NCBI GenBank assembly: GCA_037135095.1 | Contig: JBAXKZ010000004.1 | Location: forward strand, 15,071 to 79,070 | Direction: 5' to 3' | Source: CAIMZW01 sp037135095 | GTDB lineage: Bacteria > Actinomycetota > Actinomycetes > Nanopelagicales > Nanopelagicaceae | Length of the DNA stretch: 64,000 bases | Shown here: piece by piece, positions 1 to 8,408 of the stretch | Layout: every line of letters starts with the position of its first letter | Numbering within the stretch: position 1 is the first letter of the stretch | Made by a program: the position numbers and the translations under genes | The notes under the pieces: generated by a model | Databases searched by the model: none | What the model saw: only the letters and a program-made list of their open reading frames with translations | What the model was told of the DNA's origin: nothing

Positions 1-373
1 TCTTTACCGCCGCAGTTTTAACCAGCGCCGAATAATTCCCGGTCCGTAAATGAGAGCCAATAACTTTGGCGCTTCCTTGATGGAGATCCGTTAGCAGCAA
101 AGCGGTAATAGAACCTTGACCGTGATCCTTTGCTGCCGCACTCACCAAATTTCTGGAGAGCGCAACCTCACGAATCGCCATTCCGGTTGAACCAGTGGCT
201 ATGGCAAGCAATAGGACCAGCGCCAAATTCCGATAGAAGTTGAAGGTAAGTCCGAGCAAGCCAATTGCTAATGCAAGAATCCAAAAGCTCTGCCACAACG
301 AGGCTGCCGAACCTAACCACAATCCCATCCCGATACCAAGCAGTAGATAAGAAGGTTCAGATGTGTTGCTCAG
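1..373 (-). CDS. comEC: ComEC/Rec2 family DNA-uptake channel protein, N-terminal part (runs off window)
   Basis: Partial gene; about 124 codons are present and the frame leaves the window at base 1. The visible protein has hydrophobic stretches (LLLGIGMGLWLGS, FWILALAIGLLGL, LALVLLLAIATG) followed by a soluble part with HLRTGNYSALV, as in the N-terminal DUF4131 region of ComEC. ComEC forms the inner-membrane channel that imports single-stranded DNA. It lies directly after comEA, the usual order. The start is unclear: the frame has no ATG, GTG or TTG before ATG 328, which would cut the first membrane segment. A CTG at 373 overlaps the comEA stop as CTGA and keeps that segment, so I prefer it. 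Family confident; start uncertain. Confidence 0.82.
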   Translation of the reverse strand, partial: MSNTSEPSYLLLGIGMGLWLGSAASLWQSFWILALAIGLLGLTFNFYRNLALVLLLAIATGSTGMAIREVALSRNLVSAAAKDHGQGSITALLLTDLHQGSAKVIGSHLRTGNYSALVKTAAVK

Positions 374-990
374 AGTCTGAGGTGAGATTTGATCCCCTGG
401 TATTTGGCGGCACCCATTCCGGAAACCTTTCGCAACTGATCCAGCGAGGTAAAGGGTCCATTCTTCATCCGATAATCAATGATTCGTTTCGCGATTACTG
501 GACCAATGCCTGGCAGGGAATCCAATTCGGCCTCAGTAGCAGCGTTCAGCGGGATAATGGCTGCCCCAGTGGAGAATTTACTTTTTGATTTACCTTTGGC
601 AGTTGTCGTTAATATCGTATGCCCTACCAAAATTTGCTGACCATCAACGACATATTGCGCCAAATTAATATCGCTTAGGTCTACACCGGGCAGCGCGCCA
701 CCAGCCGCCTTAATTGCATCGATCGCCCGAGAATTTGTCGGAACGGAGTAGACGCCGGGATGTTTTACTCGGCCGGCAACATCAATAACTAAAAGCGTTG
801 TAGCGCTTGGCGTTGGCGTCGGAGTAACTAGCTGGCCAATTTCTGGCGGTGTATTGGCCGAGGCGCTCTCAATAACCTGCCCTTGACCCAGATATAGATA
901 GAAGGCACCCAAAAGCAGTGCCGCCGCCGCAACAATCAACAAACCTTTGCGTTGTTGTGGGGTGATATCAGCAAGCTCCGGAAGATTCAC
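370..990 (-). CDS. comEA: ComEA-like helix-hairpin-helix DNA-binding protein
   Basis: This 206-residue protein has a short cytoplasmic N-terminus, one membrane anchor at about residues 17-34, a Thr/Pro-rich linker (TPTPTPSATT), an SLBB-type domain at about 65-125 (VAGRVKHPGVYSVP) and a C-terminal helix-hairpin-helix pair at about 147-206 (NAATEAELDSLPGIGPVIAKR, then VSGMGAAKYQGI). This is the standard actinobacterial ComEA layout. ComEA binds double-stranded DNA outside the membrane and passes it to ComEC. The gene sits 57 bases after leuS and overlaps or abuts comEC, so the three are probably co-transcribed. Length and domains are complete. Confidence 0.92.
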   Translation of the reverse strand: MNLPELADITPQQRKGLLIVAAAALLLGAFYLYLGQGQVIESASANTPPEIGQLVTPTPTPSATTLLVIDVAGRVKHPGVYSVPTNSRAIDAIKAAGGALPGVDLSDINLAQYVVDGQQILVGHTILTTTAKGKSKSKFSTGAAIIPLNAATEAELDSLPGIGPVIAKRIIDYRMKNGPFTSLDQLRKVSGMGAAKYQGIKSHLRL

Positions 991-1047
991 GGACCAAAGA
1001 TAGTTAGCCGCCGAAGTGAAATTAACCCGAATTCGAGCAGTTGTGAA

Positions 1048-3513
1048 TTACAGAACGATGTTGACGAGCTTTGGCGCTCGGACAATTACTTTCTGAATGG
1101 TGGCACCGACAATTGCTGATGCAATCTCAGCATTTGCAAAGGCCAAATTCTCGAGTTCAGCCTCAGTGATCGAAGGGGCAACTTCAATTCGATCCTTGAT
1201 TTTTCCATTGATCTGCAGAATCGCAGTAACCGCATCAGCCTCAAGCAAGGATTCATCTAACGTTGGCCAACCTGCTTTTGCAATTGCTGGCTTATGACCC
1301 AACCGCTCCCACATTTCTTCGGCGGTATAAGGCGCGACCAATGAGAGCGCAATCGCAATGGTTTCCGCAGCTTCACGAGCCGCCGGATCATTCGGACCAC
1401 AACCCGTATCAATTGCCTTGCGAGTTGCATTTACTAATTCCATAATTCGAGCCACAGCAACATTGAATCGGAAGGACTCGACGGCAAATCCAATATCGTG
1501 CAGAGCTTTATGCGTAACCTTTCGAAGCGATAGCTCACCGGTTTTGAAATCCACTCCTGGCGTGCTGGTGATATCGCCAGAGATTCGCCAAGCGCGGTTT
1601 AAGAACTTTAAGGAGCCAGTCGGCGAGACATCGGCCCAATCCACATCATCTTCTGGGGGTCCGGCAAAAATCAATGAAAGCCGCACCGCGTCCACGCCAT
1701 GCATATCCAACTGTTCCGAAAGCGTGACCAGGTTGCCTCGAGATTTACTCATGGCTGAGCCATCCATCAAAACCATTCCTTGGTTTAGCAACCGCGTAAA
1801 TGGCTCGGTGAAATTCAGCAGACCAATATCGAAGAGAACTTTGGTAAAGAATCGCGAATAGAGCAGATGCAAGATTGCATGAGTCACGCCACCAACATAT
1901 TGATCGACTGGGAGCCATTGATTGACTAGTTCGGCATCGAAGGCTTTTTCATCGTCAAAAGGGTTGGTGTAGCGAAGGAAGTACCAAGATGAATCAAAGA
2001 AGGTATCCATAGTGTCGGCATCGCGTTTTGCTGGTGACCCGCAGTTAGGACAAGGGATATTTACCCAATCTTGGGCTGCCCCAAGCGGTGATGAGCCTTT
2101 TGGTTTCAGGTCCAAACCAGCAGCATCCGGTAAGCGGGCAGGAAGTTGATCTTGCGGGACCGGGACTTCCCCGCATGAATCGCAATGAATGATTGGAATT
2201 GGAGTACCCCAGAAGCGCTGGCGCGAGATTAGCCAGTCACGCAACCGATAATTCTTGGCGCTCTTTCCCAAACCTTTTTCAACTAACTCCGCGGTGATCT
2301 TGGTGATGGCATCAGTTTTAGTTAGCCCATTAAGCGATCCGGAATTAATAAGAATGCCTTCGCCTGCCGTTGCAATGCCCGTTTGATTTGGGTCTTCTTC
2401 ACCAGTATCCAGTACAACAACAACGGGAAGTTTCATGGCTCTAGCGAAATCTAAGTCGCGTTGATCGTGTCCAGGCACAGCCATTATTGCGCCGGTTCCA
2501 TAATCGGAAAGCACATAATCGCTAGCCCAAATTTGAAGTCTTACACCGTTCACTGGATTGATGGCATAACGATTTAAGAAGATACCGGTCTTTGGCCGAT
2601 CGGTCGCCAATCGATCAATATCAGAGGCGGCTTTTACGCCTTCAACGTAAGCCTTGAACTCGGTTTCAATTTCGGAGCCAGCAACAAGTTCCGCAGCTAG
2701 CTCGCTGTCGGCGGCTACCACCATAAATGTCACGCCGTACAAAGTGTCTGGCCTAGTGGTGTAAACCACGATTGGCTCGGCACGAGACTCAATCACAAAG
2801 GAAACTTCGGCACCACTGGATCGCCCGATCCAATTTCGCTGCATCAACATGACCTTTTCCGGCCAATTGCCTTCAAGCTGATCCATGTCATCTAATAAGC
2901 GGTCGGCATAATCGGTAATCTTCAAATACCACTGATTCAATTTCTTCTTGGTTACCGGCGTATCGCAGCGCTCGCAGAGCCCAGCTACAACTTGCTCATT
3001 GGCTAAAACTGTTTGATCAGTCGGACACCAGTTAACGGCAGAATCCTTGCGATAGGCCAAACCTTTTTTATAAAGCTCGAGAAAGAGCCATTGATTCCAT
3101 TTGTAATATTCCGGATCGCTGGTGTGAAGAACGCGATCCCAATCAAAGGAGCAGGCGTAACGACGCATCGAGGCTTTATGGATCGCAATATTTTCATAGG
3201 TCCAAGCACGTGGATCTACCCCGCGTTTGATAGCCGCATTCTCTGCCGGCAACCCAAATGAATCCCAACCAATTGGGTGCATGACGTTAAAACCTTTTTG
3301 AATCCAATACCTAGCAATGACATCGCCTAGGGCATATGCCTCGGCATGGCCCATATGTAAATCACCCGAAGGGTAGGGGAACATATCCAAAATATATTTT
3401 TTCGGTCGAAGATCATCCGGACTACCAGATCGAAATGGCGTAAGTTCATCCCAAATCGGCAGCCATTTGGCCTGAACGCCATGGATGTCATAAGCCTCAT
3501 GCATGAGGAGCAT
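1048..3513 (-). CDS. leuS: Leucyl-tRNA synthetase
   Basis: Class Ia synthetase of 821 residues that charges tRNA-Leu. The ATP-binding HIGH motif is HMGH at residues 53-56 within YPSGDLHMGHAEAY, and the KMSKS loop appears as AMSKSRGN in the last third. A zinc-type cysteine cluster (CDSCGEVPVP, then CPNCGSPAK) and an editing-domain region (TTRPDTLYG, then GTGAIMAVPGHD) are visible. Length is slightly short for bacterial LeuRS but complete. It starts inside the last codons of the upstream SDR gene (17-base overlap); Met4 at 3504 is an equally plausible start. Translational coupling with the SDR gene is likely. Confidence 0.97.
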   Translation of the reverse strand: MLLMHEAYDIHGVQAKWLPIWDELTPFRSGSPDDLRPKKYILDMFPYPSGDLHMGHAEAYALGDVIARYWIQKGFNVMHPIGWDSFGLPAENAAIKRGVDPRAWTYENIAIHKASMRRYACSFDWDRVLHTSDPEYYKWNQWLFLELYKKGLAYRKDSAVNWCPTDQTVLANEQVVAGLCERCDTPVTKKKLNQWYLKITDYADRLLDDMDQLEGNWPEKVMLMQRNWIGRSSGAEVSFVIESRAEPIVVYTTRPDTLYGVTFMVVAADSELAAELVAGSEIETEFKAYVEGVKAASDIDRLATDRPKTGIFLNRYAINPVNGVRLQIWASDYVLSDYGTGAIMAVPGHDQRDLDFARAMKLPVVVVLDTGEEDPNQTGIATAGEGILINSGSLNGLTKTDAITKITAELVEKGLGKSAKNYRLRDWLISRQRFWGTPIPIIHCDSCGEVPVPQDQLPARLPDAAGLDLKPKGSSPLGAAQDWVNIPCPNCGSPAKRDADTMDTFFDSSWYFLRYTNPFDDEKAFDAELVNQWLPVDQYVGGVTHAILHLLYSRFFTKVLFDIGLLNFTEPFTRLLNQGMVLMDGSAMSKSRGNLVTLSEQLDMHGVDAVRLSLIFAGPPEDDVDWADVSPTGSLKFLNRAWRISGDITSTPGVDFKTGELSLRKVTHKALHDIGFAVESFRFNVAVARIMELVNATRKAIDTGCGPNDPAAREAAETIAIALSLVAPYTAEEMWERLGHKPAIAKAGWPTLDESLLEADAVTAILQINGKIKDRIEVAPSITEAELENLAFANAEIASAIVGATIQKVIVRAPKLVNIVL

Positions 3514-4438
3514 CCTCCCACTTCACGCCCGTTAACTCTTCACTTACCTGCCAAAGGTTGGCGGCAAGTGTTTGATCGTAAGCAATCGCTCGCCCGCGCG
3601 TTAACTTGGGGTGGCCACGCATCTCCATAAAACCATCCGGCCCTAAATACGAAGCTCCGAGCAACCCTGGAAAAGTCGCGGCACAGAGCCCAGGGCGAGC
3701 GCCACTTTCAGCGCTCTGCGCCACAATTCGATTCCCGATATTCACAAATCGTTCCTGCAATAAATTGCCCCTCATCGCCGGACCAACTGATTGCAAATTG
3801 GTATTTGCATAGCCTGGGTGTGCTGCCAACGGTATAAAACTCCAACCGTTTACGATTCGCAGCCGCTCTAGATGAGCAACAAAAAGCAGATTCGCTAATT
3901 TGCTCGCGCCATAGGCCGCCCAAGGTGAGTAACTTCCTGCGCCCACACATCGCTCACGAATATCTTCCAACGAGCCAGATTCAAACCCGCCCATGCGATG
4001 CGCCTGACTTGTCATAACAACTAAGCGCTCTTTGATGAAATTCTTGATCAATCCGGCGAAAGCGAAATGACCCAAATGATTAGTGCCCATCTGTAACTCA
4101 AAGCCATCTTTAGTTGATTTAAGTGGAGTTGCCATTACTCCGGCGTTGAGAATTACAACATCAAAACTTTCGGTGATAGTTGCGGCGGCCGTTCTAACGC
4201 TGGCTAGATCAGTTAAATCCAGTTGCAGGAAGCTGGCTCGTCCAATTTCGGAGATCGCGCGCTCCCCCTTTTGCGCACTCCGCGCCGTAATAGTCACATC
4301 TGCGCCGTGACGGGCCAACTCCATCGCCGAAGCTCGACCTAAGCCGCTGGTTCCACCGGTGATTAGGAAGCGCTTTCCTGCTAAATCTGGAATATCGGTG
4401 ACATCCCAACCGGCGGGAATCGCGTACTGAGTGGTCAT
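3497..4438 (-). CDS. Short-chain dehydrogenase/reductase (SDR) family oxidoreductase
   Basis: Rossmann-fold NAD(P)-dependent oxidoreductase of about 313 residues. It has the glycine-rich TGGTSGLG motif near the N-terminus, a VILNAGVMATP segment (NNAG-type motif), and the catalytic Tyr and Lys in YGASKLAN. The pattern resembles retinol-dehydrogenase/protochlorophyllide-reductase-like SDRs, often of unknown substrate. I place the start at the ATG at 4438, preceded by CGGAAGG. An in-frame ATG at 4453 lies only eight bases from the tRNA-Ala 3' end and has no ribosome-binding site. The gene overlaps leuS by 17 bases. The substrate cannot be read from the sequence. Confidence 0.9.
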   Translation of the reverse strand: MTTQYAIPAGWDVTDIPDLAGKRFLITGGTSGLGRASAMELARHGADVTITARSAQKGERAISEIGRASFLQLDLTDLASVRTAAATITESFDVVILNAGVMATPLKSTKDGFELQMGTNHLGHFAFAGLIKNFIKERLVVMTSQAHRMGGFESGSLEDIRERCVGAGSYSPWAAYGASKLANLLFVAHLERLRIVNGWSFIPLAAHPGYANTNLQSVGPAMRGNLLQERFVNIGNRIVAQSAESGARPGLCAATFPGLLGASYLGPDGFMEMRGHPKLTRGRAIAYDQTLAANLWQVSEELTGVKWEDAPHA

Positions 4439-4460
4439 AACCTTCCGATCCATATCTACG

Positions 4461-4533
4461 TGGAGCTGAGGGGATTTGAACCCCTGACCCCTTGCATGCC
4501 ATGCAAGTGCGCTACCAGCTGCGCCACAGCCCC
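4461..4533 (-). tRNA. tRNA-Ala (GGC anticodon)
   Basis: Read on the minus strand this folds as a full cloverleaf of 73 bases. The acceptor GGGGCTG pairs with CAGCTCC (one G-U), the anticodon stem-loop is CTTGC-ATGGCAT-GCAAG with anticodon GGC, and the T arm is AGGGG-TTCAAAT-CCCCT. The discriminator is A and the 3' CCA is not encoded. It lies between the histidine-phosphatase gene and the SDR gene, in the same direction, and may be processed from a common transcript. Confidence 0.96.
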
Positions 4534-4560
4534 GTCTTTTCTTAAGGGTCAGACCTTATC

Positions 4561-5211
4561 TCACTCAGTGCTCTCGTTGCCAAACAGCGGTTCTGGGATG
4601 GAGCCAGAGTTGTGTTCGACCAAGGTCCAGTTGCCGTAGAAATCCGGTTCTAGGATCGACCAAGAGGCATTCGAAAGTCCACCGAGCACTCCCCATTGAG
4701 TTACGGGGAGATTTAGCAATTTCCCCAAAATAGATCTGGCGGTACCGCCGTGGGTAACAATCACAATCAGTCCTGAGGCACCTTCTATCGCTCGGGAGAT
4801 TGCTCGCACCCCGCGAATTGCAACTTCACTTCTTCGTTCACCCGTTTCACCAGCCGGTTCATCGCTCCCAGCCAGCCAACCCAAAAATCTAGAACTATCT
4901 GCCGCTCGATTCTCATGACCAGTCTGACCCTCCCAGTTGCCGCCATGGGTTTCCCGCAGCTCTGGGTCTGTTTCTATTTTGAGTCCAGTAACCGCAGAGA
5001 GCGCCGCAGCGGTCTCTTGAGCGCGAATTAAATCGCTGGCGACTATTTTGGTGGGATTCATTCCGGCCAGGATTTTCGCAGCGTGCGCTGCCTGCCAATG
5101 ACCAACTCTATTTAGCGGGATATCAGAGTGACCTTGGAATCGGTTCTCGATATTCCAATCAGTTTGGCCATGACGCCATAGCAGAATTCGTGGCTTTGGA
5201 TTTGAGCTCAT
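4561..5211 (-). CDS. Histidine phosphatase family protein (phosphoglycerate-mutase-like)
   Basis: This 216-residue protein belongs to the branch-1 histidine phosphatases. The phospho-accepting histidine is in the N-terminal LLWRHGQTDWN motif, the second catalytic histidine in VTHGGTARS, and a conserved acid region in ELRETHGGNWEGQ. Family members hydrolyse small phosphoesters; actinobacterial relatives include glucosyl-3-phosphoglycerate phosphatase and cofactor-dependent mutases, and the sequence alone does not decide. It follows rsfS after 18 bases. The nadD-rsfS-phosphatase order is common in Actinomycetota, which suggests a shared transcript. Confidence 0.9.
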   Translation of the reverse strand: MSSNPKPRILLWRHGQTDWNIENRFQGHSDIPLNRVGHWQAAHAAKILAGMNPTKIVASDLIRAQETAAALSAVTGLKIETDPELRETHGGNWEGQTGHENRAADSSRFLGWLAGSDEPAGETGERRSEVAIRGVRAISRAIEGASGLIVIVTHGGTARSILGKLLNLPVTQWGVLGGLSNASWSILEPDFYGNWTLVEHNSGSIPEPLFGNESTE

Positions 5212-5229
5212 TGATTAATGATCCGCTCG

Positions 5230-5592
5230 TTAGCGGGTCTCTTCAATGTTCATAGGAATTCGAGCGCAATCATTCCAAAGTCGATCGAGCATGTAATAGC
5301 CGCGAAGTTCTTCGGTTTGAATGTGAACTACGAGATCCGAGTAATCCAATAACAGCCATTGGCCCTTGCCCTCTTTGCGGACCGGCTTCTCGCCAAAAGC
5401 CGCCAATTTTTCAAAGACCGCTTCGGCGATGGCATCAACTTGGCGCTCATTTGCTCCGGTAGCAATTAGAAAAACTTCCGACAATAGAAGTTGTTCCGTC
5501 ATATCCAAAGCGACAATGTCATACCCCAGCTTGTCGGCAATTGCCTGCGCTGCGATCTCGGTGATCTTCTTAACTTGCTCACTTGCTGCCAT
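5230..5592 (-). CDS. rsfS: Ribosomal silencing factor RsfS
   Basis: RsfS/DUF143 protein of 120 residues. Family features include ALDMTEQLLLSEVFLIATG and the C-terminal HIQTEELRGYYMLDRLW. RsfS binds ribosomal protein L14 and blocks subunit joining when nutrients are short. Its start overlaps the end of nadD by 14 bases, indicating translational coupling, and the nadD-rsfS pairing is widely conserved. Confidence 0.95.
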   Translation of the reverse strand: MAASEQVKKITEIAAQAIADKLGYDIVALDMTEQLLLSEVFLIATGANERQVDAIAEAVFEKLAAFGEKPVRKEGKGQWLLLDYSDLVVHIQTEELRGYYMLDRLWNDCARIPMNIEETR

Positions 5593-6163
5593 AGAGGCCT
5601 CGCTCTTTTATATAGGTTAAAACCGAATTGGAAATATATGGTGAAACATCCTCGCCATTTTCGAGGAGCGCTCGAACTTGCGTTGCGGAAATATCAATTG
5701 CGTCAATTTCAACTTCGGGAAACTTTGATTTTGCCTCGCCAGGGCGGCGAACAACTAAAATTTCGGCGATGGTTCGTAAATCCTTTGCTCGATGCCATTG
5801 ATCAAAAGTTGCGGCGGCATCACTTCCCAGAATCAATGTGAATTTATCACCCGGGAAGAACGCCTTTAATTGGGAAACGGTTTCAATTGAGTAAGTTGGT
5901 CCAGAGCGCTGAATCTCGATATCCGTAAGAGCCACGACTTCTTGGAGTTCATTTGTAAGATCATCAAGCGCCCTACTGCACATTTCGAGTCGATCCATTC
6001 CATTTGCAATAGGTGGTTCCGCTCTTAACCATGGCTGCCCCGAAGGAATAACCAATATCTGATCAAAACGATTAGCAACTGCTTCCAAGATGTGAAGGTG
6101 GCCGCGATGAATTGGGTCGAAAGTGCCGCCGAGAATTCCTACCCGTCGCTGGCCTTTTGAGAT
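5579..6163 (-). CDS. nadD: Nicotinate-nucleotide adenylyltransferase, with no standard start codon
   Basis: Transfers AMP to nicotinate mononucleotide in NAD synthesis. The N-terminal nucleotide-binding motif GILGGTFDPIHRGHL is intact but lies upstream of the first ATG/GTG/TTG-type codon (TTG at 6088), so that start would delete the active site. Between an in-frame TAG and this motif the codons are ACC GGG ATT AAA ACG ATC TCA AAA and onward, with no ATG, GTG, TTG or CTG. ATC at 6163 gives a normal 194-residue protein beginning SKGQRRVGILGG after the initiator; ATT at 6172 overlaps the upstream TAA and is the alternative. A base error (ATC for ATG) is also possible. Function is certain; the start is not. 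Confidence 0.9.
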   Translation of the reverse strand: MSKGQRRVGILGGTFDPIHRGHLHILEAVANRFDQILVIPSGQPWLRAEPPIANGMDRLEMCSRALDDLTNELQEVVALTDIEIQRSGPTYSIETVSQLKAFFPGDKFTLILGSDAAATFDQWHRAKDLRTIAEILVVRRPGEAKSKFPEVEIDAIDISATQVRALLENGEDVSPYISNSVLTYIKERGLYGSK

Positions 6164-6167
6164 CGTT

Positions 6168-6302
6168 TTAATCCCGGTCTAGTCGAAGAACGAAGTAGAG
6201 CAAGAGTGAGAGCGTGGCAAAGGCAAAAATGCCAAAGAAGATCGGAGGAGCAGGAAGTTTGCGAACAGCGCCCTCGGCAAGTGGGAGAAACGAATTAATC
6301 AT
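6168..6302 (-). CDS. Small single-span membrane protein upstream of nadD
   Basis: ORF of 44 residues beginning MINSFLPLAEGAVRKLPAPP and continuing with one membrane helix (FFGIFAFATLSLLLYFVLR) and an RLDRD tail. The positive residues after the helix suggest an N-out orientation. It fills the gap between ligA and nadD, and its TAA is only four bases from the proposed nadD ATC start, consistent with coupling. From memory, short membrane proteins with a similar F-G...L-R-x-D-R-D pattern occur beside nadD in other actinobacteria; I cannot verify that here. Function unknown. Confidence 0.7.
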   Translation of the reverse strand: MINSFLPLAEGAVRKLPAPPIFFGIFAFATLSLLLYFVLRLDRD

Positions 6303-6353
6303 GTGATGAGTTTAACCTGAGCCAGAAGGGCTGAACTACCTCAAAACCGCGGT

Positions 6354-8405
6354 TCAAGCCGGCGTTACGGCGCCCTCTTGCAGAAGTCGCACGAATTGCG
6401 CCTCAGTAAGAACCGTAACTCCAAGTTCCGCCGCCTTATCGGCTTTCGATCCAGGCGAATCGCCAACGACAACAAAATCAGTTTTCTTGGAGACCGAGGA
6501 AGAGCTCTTGCCGCCATGAGCCACAATTGCTTCTGCTACCCCATCACGAGTAAACCCTTCAAGCGAGCCAGTTACGACCAAGGTTAGCCCGGCCAATGTT
6601 TGGGGCACTTCAACTAGCGGCGCCTGATCCACTAGATCTACACCGGCCGCTGCCCATTTCGAAATAATGTTCTGATGCCAAGGCACACTAAACCAATCAA
6701 CGACTGCTGCAGCGATAACCTCACCAACCCCAGAGACAGCTGCAAGTTCTTCGGTAGCTGCCAAAGTTATAGCTTCAACGGAACCAAAATGCTTGGCCAA
6801 CGATTGCGCCGCGGTAGGTCCCACATGTCGAATTGAGAGCGCAACGAGAATTCGCCAAAGCGGTCGATGCTTTGCCGCTTCTAGTGCGGTCAAAAATTTT
6901 TCGGCATTAGCCCCTAGCAAGCCATCCTTCTTAACAAAGAAGGTAGAGCGCGAAAGATCGGCGGACGTTAACGAAAAAAGATCTGACTCATCTTGGACGA
7001 TTTTGTCCGATAACAACGCGGCAGCAGCTTCAAATCCTAAAACATCGATATCCAACGCTGCGCGAGAGCCAATGTAGTAAATGCGCTCAATTAACTGCGC
7101 TGGGCATGATTGCGAATTTGGGCAGCGAATATCCACATCACCTTGGCTCATAGCTCGAAGTTGCGTCCCGCAATCTGGACAATGAGTTGGCATGACAAAA
7201 GCCTTTTCACTTCCATCACGCTCTGAAAGAACAGCTCCTAAAACTTCGGGAATTACATCACCAGCTTTTCGGATGACGATGGTGTCACCAATCAAAATTC
7301 CTTTGCGAATAACTTCCTCATTATTGTGCAACGTCGCGTTAGTAACTGTCGAACCCGCGACTCTTACCGGAGCCATAAATGCAAATGGTGTTACGCGACC
7401 AGTTCTACCAACGCTAACTTTGATATCCAAAAGTTTTGTGGTGACCTCTTCGGGTGGATACTTAAAAGCGATCGCCCATTTGGGGGCTCTCGATGTGAAT
7501 CCCAGAGCTTCTTGAAGTGCGAACTCGTTTACCTTGATAACGATGCCATCTATTTCATGCTCTACATCGTGGCGATGCTTTAGGTAGTAATGAATAAAAT
7601 CTAAAACTTCGGCACGAGATTTAACCACTTTTACGCGAGAACTTGTGGGAAGTCCCCAAGCGTTTAACTGCTCATAAGCGGCAGCTTGATCTGAAAAAGT
7701 GACCCCTTCGCAAACCCCAACACCGTGAACCACCATGCTCAGTGGCCTACTTGCGGTGACTTTAGGATCTTTTTGACGGAGCGAACCAGCGGCCGCATTG
7801 CGGGGATTTGCAAATCTAGCTTTACCCTCTTCTTCGAGCGCATCATTGAAGTCATTAAATGCTTGTAGCGGAAAAAAGACTTCACCGCGAACTTCAAGTC
7901 TGGTGGGCAAGTTTTTACCTATTAATTCGTGCGGAATCGCCGCGATTGTCTTTATGTTCAGCGTTACTTCTTCGCCAGTTACCCCATTGCCTCGGGTCAG
8001 CGCCCGAGTTAGCTTGCCGTTTTCATAGAGCAAATTAATGGCCAAACCATCGACTTTTACCTCGCAGAGCCAGGTGTTATTCGACTCCGTCTTTGAAATT
8101 CGATCGAACCAATTAGCAAGTTCCGATTCATCGAAGACATTATCCAGGCTCATCATCTTTTCGATGTGATCGTGTTGCTGAAAATCCGTCGCGAACCCGC
8201 CGCCGACCATCTCGGTAGGAGAATCACCAAGTTTGTAAAGCGGATTCTTATCCTCGAGCGCCTTGAGCTCGCGAAGTAACGAATCAAATTGGGCGTCAGA
8301 AATTGTCGGCTTATCCAAAACGTAATATTTAAATTGATGCTCTCTGATCGCTTCGGAAAGTTCTTGAATTCGATGGCGAATTTCTTGGCTCATTAACGAA
8401 CTCAC
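6354..8405 (-). CDS. ligA: NAD-dependent DNA ligase
   Basis: This 683-residue ligase seals nicks in replication and repair. The AMP-accepting lysine is in CEVKVDGLAINL near residue 118. An OB-fold region follows, then a four-cysteine zinc finger (CPDCG, then CPNSQSC), helix-hairpin-helix repeats (VSGVGEVIAAAV) and a C-terminal BRCT domain from about 605 (LAGLTLVVTGSLEGFTR). All LigA modules are present. The longest start is GTG at 8405, three bases after the mnmA stop; the ATG at 8393 (Met5) is equally plausible and gives a more typical N-terminus. Confidence 0.97.
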   Translation of the reverse strand: MSSLMSQEIRHRIQELSEAIREHQFKYYVLDKPTISDAQFDSLLRELKALEDKNPLYKLGDSPTEMVGGGFATDFQQHDHIEKMMSLDNVFDESELANWFDRISKTESNNTWLCEVKVDGLAINLLYENGKLTRALTRGNGVTGEEVTLNIKTIAAIPHELIGKNLPTRLEVRGEVFFPLQAFNDFNDALEEEGKARFANPRNAAAGSLRQKDPKVTASRPLSMVVHGVGVCEGVTFSDQAAAYEQLNAWGLPTSSRVKVVKSRAEVLDFIHYYLKHRHDVEHEIDGIVIKVNEFALQEALGFTSRAPKWAIAFKYPPEEVTTKLLDIKVSVGRTGRVTPFAFMAPVRVAGSTVTNATLHNNEEVIRKGILIGDTIVIRKAGDVIPEVLGAVLSERDGSEKAFVMPTHCPDCGTQLRAMSQGDVDIRCPNSQSCPAQLIERIYYIGSRAALDIDVLGFEAAAALLSDKIVQDESDLFSLTSADLSRSTFFVKKDGLLGANAEKFLTALEAAKHRPLWRILVALSIRHVGPTAAQSLAKHFGSVEAITLAATEELAAVSGVGEVIAAAVVDWFSVPWHQNIISKWAAAGVDLVDQAPLVEVPQTLAGLTLVVTGSLEGFTRDGVAEAIVAHGGKSSSSVSKKTDFVVVGDSPGSKADKAAELGVTVLTEAQFVRLLQEGAVTPA

Positions 8406-8408
8406 AAT

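Noticed and set aside
4209..4502. A 97-codon minus-strand frame running through tRNA-Ala into the SDR gene
   Set aside because: It covers the tRNA and lies in another frame of the SDR gene; no ribosome-binding site and no recognisable domain.
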